A DNA stretch of 64,000 bases from the NCBI GenBank assembly GCA_025352685.1, contig JANXSN010000107.1:27019-91018 (forward strand). Direction: 5' to 3'. Origin of the DNA: Sphingomonadales bacterium. Lineage in GTDB: Bacteria; Pseudomonadota; Alphaproteobacteria; Sphingomonadales; Sphingomonadaceae. Both the position numbers and the translations under genes were made by a program. This document shows, piece by piece, positions 1 through 7,279 of this stretch. Numbering within the stretch: position 1 is the first letter of the stretch; each line of letters begins with the position of its first letter. Below the pieces are notes generated by a model, which was not told where the DNA came from, did no database searches, and worked only from the letters and a program-made list of their open reading frames with translations.

Positions 1-731
1 CCGAGAGCCTTGGTATCAGCCTCGATCTTCTGGACGATCAAATTGTCGTTTTCGCCTGCATCGACGAACGCGCCGTCTTCACGAATGGTCGTGCAGATTT
101 TCTTATGCTCGGCTTCATTGGACTTTTTGAGCGCCATCATTGCTGGGTCGCTGTCGCAGCCTTTTGCCAGGATCAGTTCAGCCAGCGCGTCGCGAGTTCC
201 AGACGTGGAGGGCGGCCCGTACACCTTGATCGCTTCGTCCGGGAGCGCAGGGTTGACGTCTTTCCATGTCTTGGCAGTCTGCGGCTTACCAAACGGGGTC
301 GCTGCAAGTGCTTTGTAAAGGTCGGCGGTGGTCAGCGGTATTTTCAATCCCTTGTTCGATTGCGCAAAGGCAATGCCGTCAAGGCCAATTTGGATCTCGA
401 CGATCTTGGTTACGCCTTTGGCAGCGCAGGTCTCGTACTCCGATTTCTTGAGCCGTCGCGACGCGTCCGAGATGTCTGGAAATGCAGCGCCCACGCCAGC
501 GCAGAATAACTTGAAACCGGCGCCGGTTCCGGTTGATTCGATGATCGGTGACTTGAACTTGGGGTTAGCGTTGACGAACTGCTCGGCGATCGCGGTCGCG
601 AAGGGGTAAACCGTCGACGAACCGACCGCACGCACCTGATTACGCGATTCGCCGCCTCCAGCTGTTGAATCGCAGCCCGAAAGCGTTGCCAACGCCAGCG
701 TCAACGCGGCAGTTGCGCGGAAAAAAGCCAT
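1..731 (-). CDS. pstS: phosphate ABC transporter substrate-binding lipoprotein PstS (C-terminus off window)
   Basis: The start codon is ATG at 731 and the gene runs off the left edge after about 243 codons. The N-terminus is a lipoprotein signal with lipobox L-S-G-C (Cys20). It is followed by the VGSSTVYPF segment that begins the periplasmic binding fold of PstS proteins and forms part of the phosphate pocket. Further on, a GTGAGFKLF segment and an STSGTRDA segment are also PstS-like. The protein captures phosphate in the periplasm for the PstCAB importer, which should lie beyond the left edge. It follows phoR on the same strand with an 78-bp gap, and a Pho box lies just upstream, so induction by phosphate starvation is very likely. 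Function is assigned from motifs; the missing C-terminus is only the window limit. Confidence 0.9.
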   Translation of the reverse strand, partial: MAFFRATAALTLALATLSGCDSTAGGGESRNQVRAVGSSTVYPFATAIAEQFVNANPKFKSPIIESTGTGAGFKLFCAGVGAAFPDISDASRRLKKSEYETCAAKGVTKIVEIQIGLDGIAFAQSNKGLKIPLTTADLYKALAATPFGKPQTAKTWKDVNPALPDEAIKVYGPPSTSGTRDALAELILAKGCDSDPAMMALKKSNEAEHKKICTTIREDGAFVDAGENDNLIVQKIEADTKAL

Positions 732-809
732 TTTAACTCCCAAAATCATAATGGGCGAACTCGCCCGGATTGCCACTGCCTCTAGCAGCGCTTCGGCGTC
801 TCTTAAGTT

Positions 810-2030
810 TCAGTTTGATGACATTTTGATGACAGACGTTGGTATTACAGGGGGCAGTATTGCTACCGGCAACAAGATTGACACTGTCGTCCCGATTCCT
901 GGCGTACTCGCAATGTCGAGCCGTCCCCGGTGTCGCTCGACGATATGTTTAACGATTGCCAGGCCGAGCCCTGTACCGCCCTGAGCACGACTGCGCCCGG
1001 GATCGACGCGATAAAATCGCTCGGTCAGGCGTGGCAAATGTTCAGCGGCAATGCCGTCTCCCTCGTCAGCTACCGAGAGGCAGATCAACGTTTCACCGTC
1101 ACGGCGCAGGCCGATCGTGACAGGCGTACCGCGTTTCCCATATTTAAAAGCATTACCGACAAGATTGTGGATCACTTGCGACAATTGTGTCGCGTCGCCT
1201 GTGACGGGCGGGATATCTTGCGCGATGGCGAGATGAAGGTCTGCTCTCGCCTGTCCGTCACTGTCTCGGAGGTCAGCCGTGACTTCTTCGATTAACGTTC
1301 CCAATTGCACCGGTGTTTCGGGCAGACGATATTTGTCTGCTTCGATGCGGCTCAGCGAAATGAGATCATCGATCAAGCGCTGCATCCGCCGCGCCTCCTT
1401 CATCATGACAGATAGAAATCGCTCACGGACCTCGGGGTCGGCACCGGCGTTGTCGTCGTCGAGTGTTTCGATGAACCCGATGATCGCAGCGAGCGGCGTG
1501 CGCAGTTCGTGACTCGAATTGGCGACAAAATCGACCCGAGCGCGCTCGGCGGCATAGCTTGTCGTTCGGTCGATCAGATGGACGATCCGCCGCCCCGGCG
1601 CGATCGTCGCGACCTCCATCTGCACGCGCTGGTCCCGCCCTCCGAGGCCTACCAGCTCAGTGCTGCCGTCGCTGCCGGTGAGGGCGAGTCGTTCGGCTGC
1701 CGCCGGGTGACGAATTGCCAATCGAACATCCTCACCTAGAATATGCGTGCCCAAAAGGGCGAGCGCGGCGGCATTGGCGATACGGACGCGACCGTCAACG
1801 ACAAGCAGAACAGGTTCGGCGATCGCATCAATGACGGCGCGCTCGGAGGTTGCGACCGGCAGTATTGGGGGACGCTCGGCGGGGGCAGGGCGCTCCACGG
1901 GCTTAGTTGCGGTGACCGCGACGGCGGCGGTCCCGCTGATCAATATGACGGCAATTCGCGCATCAGGGATCACCGCTGCAATGACGGCCGCCACACCAAC
2001 GATCGATAACGCCACGATAATTCGGATCAT
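810..2030 (-). CDS. phoR: phosphate regulon sensor histidine kinase PhoR
   Basis: A 406-residue histidine kinase. Residues 1-40 hold one or two hydrophobic helices. A PAS-like region follows (about 65-155). The HisKA dimerisation helix has SSHELRTPL with the phospho-acceptor His174. The C-terminal HATPase domain has the N box NLVGNAFKYG and the G boxes DEGDGI and GTGLGLAIV. In this family the kinase phosphorylates PhoB when phosphate is scarce and takes a signal from the Pst transporter and PhoU. Its place directly upstream of pstS supports the PhoR call over other kinases. The last 9 codons contain the Pho box that serves pstS. The start at 2030 is ATG; the gene upstream on the other strand is divergent. 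Confidence 0.9.
   Translation of the reverse strand: MIRIIVALSIVGVAAVIAAVIPDARIAVILISGTAAVAVTATKPVERPAPAERPPILPVATSERAVIDAIAEPVLLVVDGRVRIANAAALALLGTHILGEDVRLAIRHPAAAERLALTGSDGSTELVGLGGRDQRVQMEVATIAPGRRIVHLIDRTTSYAAERARVDFVANSSHELRTPLAAIIGFIETLDDDNAGADPEVRERFLSVMMKEARRMQRLIDDLISLSRIEADKYRLPETPVQLGTLIEEVTADLRDSDGQARADLHLAIAQDIPPVTGDATQLSQVIHNLVGNAFKYGKRGTPVTIGLRRDGETLICLSVADEGDGIAAEHLPRLTERFYRVDPGRSRAQGGTGLGLAIVKHIVERHRGRLDIASTPGIGTTVSILLPVAILPPVIPTSVIKMSSN
818..835 (-). promoter_or_regulatory. Pho box (PhoB operator) for pstS
   Basis: Read on the minus strand the site is CTGTCATCAAAATGTCAT. It is two copies of the TGTCATCAAA element set 11 bp apart (825-834 and 814-823 in plus coordinates). 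This fits the known PhoB consensus of two 7-bp direct repeats with a 4-bp AT-rich spacer. It sits inside the last codons of phoR, about 87 bp upstream of the pstS start, where an activator site would be expected. Confidence 0.8.
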
Positions 2031-2185
2031 GCCAGCGTGTATCCCGAGCGGCCCGAATCATGCGGGCATAGTTTCCGACTAGTCGTGGAGTGCATCCATG
2101 TTAACCAATCATCATCGCCACATGGCTAAAAGGACCTTATGGAGCAGTTCTGCGTCCAAACGAAGACAGGCGGGCACTCGAAAAA

Positions 2186-2611
2186 ATGGCCGGACACGAC
2201 GAGTTCGAGGACCAAAAGCCCGTAACCGACGGCACGGCCGACGGCACGGCCGACCGTCGCCACGTGCTTCGGCTCGGCGGGTTGGGTGTGGCGGCCGTTG
2301 TCACAATCCGTCCAGCCATTGCGCAAGCTGCAACCTCGGTTTTGGCTTGCCAGATTCCCGTTCCGGATGCCGCAAGGACGGGCAGCTACATTGCACCTGA
2401 TGGTCAGGTAGTGCCTTCGGGTACGGTGGGCGCTTTTCCGGGTGCCTCCGGGCCCCTCAAGGGTCCTGACGTCAAGGCGGCTCTCAGTGGACGCTCCTTC
2501 CCCGGTGCCGACCCGGCGCAGGGCCAAGCTTGGACCAACTACATCCGTCGCCTCCAGCATGGGCAGAGCGGCTTCACATGCTACGCCTCGCTCCAGACGC
2601 CCGGGCGCTGA
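2186..2611 (+). CDS. small Tat-type exported protein heading the HPr-rel-A cassette
   Basis: A 141-residue protein I cannot assign to a named family. Residues 24-50 look like a twin-arginine signal: DRRHVLRLGG, then a hydrophobic stretch ending in AIAQAA. A short repeat, DGTADGTAD, precedes it and comes from a perfect 12-bp tandem repeat at 2228-2251. The mature part is small, rich in Gly, Pro, Ala and Ser, and has two cysteines (in LACQIP and FTCYAS). It stands 10 bp upstream of a PqqD-like gene and is probably cotranscribed with it. Because PqqD proteins present peptides to modifying enzymes, this protein is a plausible substrate of the cassette, but that is inference. The Shine-Dalgarno site is weak (GGCGGG about 13 bp upstream). 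Confidence 0.65.
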   Translation: MAGHDEFEDQKPVTDGTADGTADRRHVLRLGGLGVAAVVTIRPAIAQAATSVLACQIPVPDAARTGSYIAPDGQVVPSGTVGAFPGASGPLKGPDVKAALSGRSFPGADPAQGQAWTNYIRRLQHGQSGFTCYASLQTPGR

Positions 2612-2621
2612 GTAAACGCCT

Positions 2622-2870
2622 GTGACGTTCCGTGCGCCCGCTGCAGGCGTACTGCGTGCTGTACGGCTTGATGCGATGACCGCGCTTTACGACCGTCGTT
2701 CGGGTACGACCCATCTTGTCGCCGAGGTCGTGCCAGCGATCCTCGAGGCGCTTGGTGCCGGCGACGCCGATGTCGACGCGCTGGCACTGCGGCTTGATAC
2801 GACTGAGTACGCCGCGCTGACCGAACGGCTTGATGAACTCGCTGTCACTGGACTGGTCGAACGCCTGTGA
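2622..2870 (+). CDS. PqqD family protein of the HPr-rel-A system
   Basis: An 82-residue protein with the PqqD-like winged-helix pattern: a short beta start, then YDRRSGTTHLVAEV, a helical middle and a C-terminal helix ending LAVTGLVERL. PqqD-type proteins bind precursor peptides of modified peptides and hand them to the modifying enzymes. The version next to HprK-related kinases has been given its own protein family in annotation schemes, with unknown substrate. The start is taken as GTG at 2622; the gene overlaps the kinase gene by 4 bp (ATGA), which suggests translational coupling. Weak sequence conservation makes this call lean on the neighbourhood. Confidence 0.7.
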   Translation: MTFRAPAAGVLRAVRLDAMTALYDRRSGTTHLVAEVVPAILEALGAGDADVDALALRLDTTEYAALTERLDELAVTGLVERL

Positions 2871-3724
2871 AGTACTGTTTCGACGTTCAAGTTGGGCCGG
2901 TTGCATTTCGAATCGGTGCTGCTTGGCGCGCACCAATCGCGGCGATGGAAGCGCTGTACCGCGACTATCCCAAACCGCAGGGCGTGCCTGATTTTACTGT
3001 CAGGCTTGAACCAGCGCGACCGTGGCGTCGCTGGTTACGACCTTCAGTCGCCATTGCCGGAGACTTTACCTTGCCCGAGGCCGCTCCCCTACCGCTTCGC
3101 CTCGGCTTGCTCGCCGCGGAAATGGGGATGAACCTGCAACTTGCGCTTGGCGAACGCCGTTTTCTTTTGCTTCACGCCGCCAGCGTCGAACGTCAGGGTC
3201 GCGCTCTCATCTTGACTGGCGAAAGTGGCGCGGGCAAATCGACGCTCGCAACACTGCTGGGTGCGGATAGCTGGCGCTTTATGGGCGATGAATTTGCGCT
3301 CATCGAACCAGCGACTGGCATGGTGTACCCGTTCCCGCGTCCGTCGAGCTTGAAAAATGCTTCAATCGAAGCCGCATCGGCAGCGATTGATCCTCAACGC
3401 TTTGGCCCTGTCTTGGAAAATACGCCCAAGGGTCGCATTCGCCATGTCGTGCCGCCCGCCGATGCCATCGCCGGTATGGCGACCGCTGCCACGCCTGCGC
3501 TGGTGTTGTTCCCACGCTTCGGCCTACCCGAGGCAGCGCGGTCCGTTGCGCCGAGCGAAGCATTTGTGCGACTTACGCAAGCCTCGACGAACTATGTGGC
3601 GCTTGGTGAAGCCGGGTTCTGCGCGCTGACGAGGCTGGTTGAAACTGTGCCATCAGTGGCTGTCGACTATCCGGATATGGCGACGGCACTGCGCTTGATC
3701 GACAGTCTGTGGGCCGCGTTGTGA
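2867..3724 (+). CDS. HprK-related kinase A
   Basis: A 285-residue P-loop protein. The Walker A motif is GESGAGKST at residues 118-126, preceded by LLHAASVE, and a GDEFALIE motif follows where HPr kinase/phosphorylase has its acidic catalytic pair. This arrangement is that of the C-terminal domain of HPr(Ser) kinase. The protein is not in a PTS locus and lacks the N-terminal domain of classical HprK. HprK-related kinase A is known mainly from its constant pairing with a PqqD-like and a nucleotidyltransferase gene; its target has not been established as far as I know. The ATG start overlaps the PqqD stop, and the 3' end overlaps the next gene. The four genes are almost surely one transcript. 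Confidence 0.8.
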   Translation: MKYCFDVQVGPVAFRIGAAWRAPIAAMEALYRDYPKPQGVPDFTVRLEPARPWRRWLRPSVAIAGDFTLPEAAPLPLRLGLLAAEMGMNLQLALGERRFLLLHAASVERQGRALILTGESGAGKSTLATLLGADSWRFMGDEFALIEPATGMVYPFPRPSSLKNASIEAASAAIDPQRFGPVLENTPKGRIRHVVPPADAIAGMATAATPALVLFPRFGLPEAARSVAPSEAFVRLTQASTNYVALGEAGFCALTRLVETVPSVAVDYPDMATALRLIDSLWAAL

Positions 3725-4716
3725 GCGCCGCAGCGCTCGTGGCTTTATTGGTTGAACCGTCAGGGGCGTCGGACCTCGATACCGGTGCCTGGAAAGCAAT
3801 CCTGTGCGCGGCTCGCGCCGAACGGTTGCTGGGCAGCCTTGCGTGTCGTCTCAATAACTTTGACGTGCCCGACGGTGTTGCGTCGGTACTCAATAGCGCG
3901 CGGCTCGATGCCAAGATTGGGCGGACTGCGGCGTTGTGGGAAGCTGAAATGGCACGGCGCGCGCTGGCGCCGCTTGGCATTCCACTCGTGCTGCTGAAGG
4001 GAACGGCTTATGTTTCGGCCGGATTGAGCGCTGGGCATGGACGCACTATCGGCGACCTCGACATCCTCGTCCCCCGCGATCGGCTAGTTGATGTCGAGAC
4101 GGCGTTGCTCGAGGCAGGGTGGGAGTGGGTAAAGCCTGACGCTTATGACGATGCCTATTATCGCCGTTGGATGCATGAGTTGCCCCCCTTGATCCACCGC
4201 GATCGCGATCGGATGATCGACGTGCATCACACGATTTTGCCGCTGACCGCTCGTCCACATCCTGATGCGGAAGAACTGATCGCGCAGAGCCTGACCCTCG
4301 AGAACGGTCTGCGCGTGCTGTCGCCGGAGGACATGGTCGTTCACGCAGCGGCGCATCTCTTGGCGGATGGCGACTTGGGTGGGGGGTTGCGCAACCTATG
4401 GGACATCGACTGTCTCGTTGGAGAATTCAGTGACAAGGGGTTTGTCAGACGGTTGCGCGACCGCGCAAAATTGCACGGACTGTCAAAGGCCGTCGATTTG
4501 GCCTTACGATTACGCCAAGACGTCTTTGTCGAAGTCGACTCCGGTCATCGTCGAGTTAACTCCTTTTATGCCGCACGTCTGCTTGCTCGCGACGGCTGGG
4601 GTCGTCCGACGCGCCCGTTGCTGCGCTTCGTCTTTTACGTTCGCTCGCATTGGCTTCGGATGCCGCCTCTGATGCTGGCGCGGCATTTGTGGATCAAGTG
4701 GCGCAAAGCGTCCTGA
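3709..4716 (+). CDS. nucleotidyltransferase family protein of the HPr-rel-A system
   Basis: A 335-residue member of the uncharacterised nucleotidyltransferase group (NTP_transf_5-like). The LVLLKGTA segment near residue 93 and GDLDILV near 115 give the K..G and D-x-D pattern (Asp116 and Asp118) of the Pol-beta nucleotidyltransferase fold. A later HPDAEEL...EDMVVHAAAHL region is typical of this family. It may transfer a nucleotidyl group to the peptide or protein handled by its partners; that is inference. GTG at 3709 gives a 16-bp overlap with the kinase gene. GTG at 3721 gives a 4-bp GTGA overlap and is an equally good start. Its last 23 bp overlap the convergent gph gene. Confidence 0.75.
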   Translation: MGRVVSAAALVALLVEPSGASDLDTGAWKAILCAARAERLLGSLACRLNNFDVPDGVASVLNSARLDAKIGRTAALWEAEMARRALAPLGIPLVLLKGTAYVSAGLSAGHGRTIGDLDILVPRDRLVDVETALLEAGWEWVKPDAYDDAYYRRWMHELPPLIHRDRDRMIDVHHTILPLTARPHPDAEELIAQSLTLENGLRVLSPEDMVVHAAAHLLADGDLGGGLRNLWDIDCLVGEFSDKGFVRRLRDRAKLHGLSKAVDLALRLRQDVFVEVDSGHRRVNSFYAARLLARDGWGRPTRPLLRFVFYVRSHWLRMPPLMLARHLWIKWRKAS

Positions 4717-5371
4717 GAGTCGGGATCAATTCATCATACCGGTTGATGATTGCATCGGCGCAGAGCTCCTCAACGGGTTGCAGCAGGAACCCGAACGAAA
4801 CGGCGATATTGGGCACGTTTGCGTTCTTTGCAGCCATCATATCGTCAATCGAGTCGCCGATGAATGCGGCCCTGCCGCCACCCGACCGTGCGACCATTTC
4901 CAGGATCGGGTCGCCTGCGGGTTTGGCTTTGCCCGGCCCGAGCGTGTCGCCGCCGATCACCGTCGCGAACCGGTCGATCAAACCCAGATCGGTCAGCAGC
5001 TTTCGCGCCAGGTTCTCGAATTTGTTCGTGACCACGGCCGTTTTCACGCCGAGCCCGTCAAGCGCGTCCAGTGCTGCCAACGCGCCCGGGAACGGGCGCG
5101 AATAGGTTGAGATGTTTGCTTCGTAATAGCCTAGCATCGCCTTGTAGTAGCTTCGGAATTCCAGCGCCTCGCAACCGCCGGTCGTCGCGAATCCGTGTTG
5201 CAGCATGACCTTGGCGCCGCCGCCGATCATCGTTTTGACGGTTTCGGGAATCAGCGCAGGCCGGCCGGCCTCCTTCAACGTGTAATTTACCGCCGCCGCC
5301 AAATCGCCTGACGTATCAATAAGCGTACCGTCGAGGTCGAAACCAACGATGTCGAAAGGAAAGTCTGCCAT
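4694..5371 (-). CDS. gph: HAD-family phosphoglycolate phosphatase
   Basis: A 225-residue HAD hydrolase. Motif I is GFDLDGTLID at the N-terminus with nucleophile Asp12 and acid Asp14. Motif II is AVVTN, motif III is the K in GKAKPAG, and motif IV is FIGDSIDDM. Between motifs I and II lies a helical cap, as in Gph, which removes 2-phosphoglycolate formed during DNA repair or by Rubisco oxygenation. Substrate choice within this HAD subfamily is hard to tell, so another small phosphate ester is possible. ATG at 5371 has GGGGAG five bases upstream, better than GTG at 5374. It diverges from glmU and ends inside the nucleotidyltransferase gene. Confidence 0.8.
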   Translation of the reverse strand: MADFPFDIVGFDLDGTLIDTSGDLAAAVNYTLKEAGRPALIPETVKTMIGGGAKVMLQHGFATTGGCEALEFRSYYKAMLGYYEANISTYSRPFPGALAALDALDGLGVKTAVVTNKFENLARKLLTDLGLIDRFATVIGGDTLGPGKAKPAGDPILEMVARSGGGRAAFIGDSIDDMMAAKNANVPNIAVSFGFLLQPVEELCADAIINRYDELIPTLRTLCAT

Positions 5372-5452
5372 CACAACTCCCCTTCGGCGAAGAGGCTGGC
5401 AGTGGCAAGCCGGCAGGGCTAAACGCGCTCGAACTTAGAATGGAGAAGCATT

Positions 5453-6799
5453 TTGCGGCAAGTTGCGATCGTAATTCTGGCGGCCGGCCAAGGCACGCGC
5501 ATGAAGTCGGACCTCCACAAGGTTTTGCATCCCATTGCCGGTCGACCGATGTTGTTACATCTGCTTGCAAGCGCCGCCGAAATTTCACCTGCCCATATTG
5601 TCGTGATCGCCGGTGCGCAGCGCGAACAAATCGAAGCTGCAGTCGAACCACTAGGCGTTCAGGTCGTCGTTCAGGCCGAGCAACTCGGAACAGGCCATGC
5701 CGTGCTGCAGGCACAAGAAGCGCTCGCCGATTTCGACGGCGATGTGCTCATCCTTTACGGCGATGTCCCCTTGGTGCGCGCCGGAACAATGGAGCGGATG
5801 CTCGAACGGCTGCGCGACAAAGACGCTCCGCCTGCCGTTGTGCTCGGGTTTCGTCCTGCCGATCCTGCTGCTTATGGCCGCATCGTCAGTGATGATAATC
5901 GGACCATCGCCAAGATGGTCGAATTCAAGGACGCGACCCCCGCGGAGCGGCGAGTGAATCTGTGCAACTCCGGTCTGATGGCAGTCAAGAGCAGCGATTT
6001 GTTCACGCTCCTCGCCCAAGTCGGCAACGATAATGCGGCAGCCGAATACTATTTACCTGACATCGTCATGCACGCGCTCGATCGGGGCCGGGTCAGCGCC
6101 TTTATCGAAACCGCCGCGGCCGAGGTTGCTGGGGTAAACAGTCGCGCCGAGCTGGCGGCGGTCGAGGCTTATTGGCAGGCTGCGCGGCGGACCGAAGTGA
6201 TGACCAGCGGCGCAACCCTGATAGTCCCTGAAACGGTTTGGTTTGCCTGGGACACACAGGTCGGCCGCGACGTCGTTCTCGAACCGAATATCTACTTCGG
6301 TCCTGGCGTTACCCTGGCCGATAAGGTGACGATCCGTGCCTTCAGCCATCTCGAGGGAGCCACTATCGGTAAGGGTGCCGAAGTCGGTCCGTTCGCGCGC
6401 CTTCGCCCCGGTACCGTGCTTGGTGAAAAGGCCAAGGTCGGCAATTTCGTCGAGATAAAGAAAACGACGATGGGTCCAGGCGCCAAGGCCAACCATCTGA
6501 CATATCTTGGTGACGCCAACGTCGGCGCAGGCGCCAACGTCGGCGCAGGAACGATTACCTGCAACTATGATGGCTTCTTCAAGCACAAGACCGAGATCGG
6601 CGCCGGTGCGTTTGTCGGATCCAACAGCGCGCTGGTCGCGCCCGTCACGATCGGCGCTGGTGCGATCGTTGCCGCAGGAAGTGTGATCACGGCTGACGTC
6701 GCGCCCGACGCTCTGGCTGTCGCCCGCGGCAAACAAGAATCCAAACCCGGATGGGCAAGGGGTTTTCGCACGATGATGGGCGCTCGCAAAAAATCATGA
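5453..6799 (+). CDS. glmU: bifunctional UDP-GlcNAc pyrophosphorylase / GlcN-1-P acetyltransferase
   Basis: A 448-residue enzyme with both GlmU domains. The N-terminal uridylyltransferase has LAAGQGTRMKSDLHKVLH and the QLGTGHAV and YGDVPL motifs. The C-terminal left-handed beta helix has hexapeptide repeats from about residue 250, including VGAGANVGAGT and the NYDG motif of the acetyltransferase site. It makes UDP-GlcNAc from GlcN-1-P for peptidoglycan and LPS. The start is TTG at 5453 with GGAG upstream. glmS, which makes the substrate precursor, lies 480 bp further on; a broken toxin-antitoxin pair separates them. Confidence 0.95.
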   Translation: MRQVAIVILAAGQGTRMKSDLHKVLHPIAGRPMLLHLLASAAEISPAHIVVIAGAQREQIEAAVEPLGVQVVVQAEQLGTGHAVLQAQEALADFDGDVLILYGDVPLVRAGTMERMLERLRDKDAPPAVVLGFRPADPAAYGRIVSDDNRTIAKMVEFKDATPAERRVNLCNSGLMAVKSSDLFTLLAQVGNDNAAAEYYLPDIVMHALDRGRVSAFIETAAAEVAGVNSRAELAAVEAYWQAARRTEVMTSGATLIVPETVWFAWDTQVGRDVVLEPNIYFGPGVTLADKVTIRAFSHLEGATIGKGAEVGPFARLRPGTVLGEKAKVGNFVEIKKTTMGPGAKANHLTYLGDANVGAGANVGAGTITCNYDGFFKHKTEIGAGAFVGSNSALVAPVTIGAGAIVAAGSVITADVAPDALAVARGKQESKPGWARGFRTMMGARKKS

Positions 6800-6817
6800 T
6801 ACGATATCATCAGATGA

Positions 6818-7003
6818 TTTCGGCATGCCGCGCGGTGTCTGGCAGACATACCCGATGATGACGTCAAGTGGCTTGACGAACTTTCTCGCCAGCACGGCAA
6901 GTCTTGCGCGTCAGCCGTGCGCAACGCTGTGTCGGCATTTTGTCACTACGAAGACAAGGCGGCCATGGATCGAACCTCGGCGCACGAGTCGCGCCTCGAT
7001 TAG
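6818..7003 (+). pseudogene. remnant of a ribbon-helix-helix antitoxin (VapB/RelB-like)
   Basis: In the frame of 6818 the translation includes RCLADIPDDDVKWLDELS, then QHGKSCASAVRNAVSAF and an HYEDKAAMDR tail. This resembles CopG-type antitoxins, which begin with a short beta strand, then a LDELA helix and an R-A-x-x-R-x-A helix. No start codon is in frame: a TGA stands at 6815-6817 just before the conserved part, and the only nearby ATG (6814) is in another frame. The reading frame ends at TAG 7001, 5 bp before the toxin remnant. I take it as dead. Confidence 0.65.
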
Positions 7004-7007
7004 CCGA

Positions 7008-7261
7008 ATGACATGGATCGAAGTTCCTGCCGGTGCCCCCGACGCCGCCCGCTGTGGAACCGAAGCGTTTCTTCGCCGGTTTGCGGTGAGAGAAATCGGC
7101 GAGGAGGTGTCGCATCGATCCGTCATCAGCGCCGGACGCTCAAAACGCCAGGCGCGATCATTTTTGCTTGTGCACAAGTGCGTGGGCGTATCTCCGTGAC
7201 GCGCAATACCAAAGACTTCCCGGCGAAAACACCGGGTATACCCGTTCTGTATCAACTCTAG
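7008..7261 (+). pseudogene. remnant of a VapC-like PIN-domain toxin
   Basis: Two frames together give a PIN toxin. From ATG 7008 comes MTWIEVPAGAPDAAR...TEAFLRRFAVREIGEEV. From about 7125 the match moves to another frame with RRTLKTPGAIIFACAQ and then VTRNTKDFP...PVLYQL, ending at TAA 7261. The second part is the typical C-terminus of VapC, with the LK.PDAII and TRNTKDF motifs (here the Asp of PDAII is Gly). The first catalytic Asp of the usual N-terminus (LVDSN-W) is missing because the 5' end is cut to MTWIEV. So there is a 5' deletion, an active-site loss and a frameshift near 7115-7135; the product cannot be an active RNase. Confidence 0.75.
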
Positions 7262-7279
7262 AAAAGGTTAGTATCAGCC

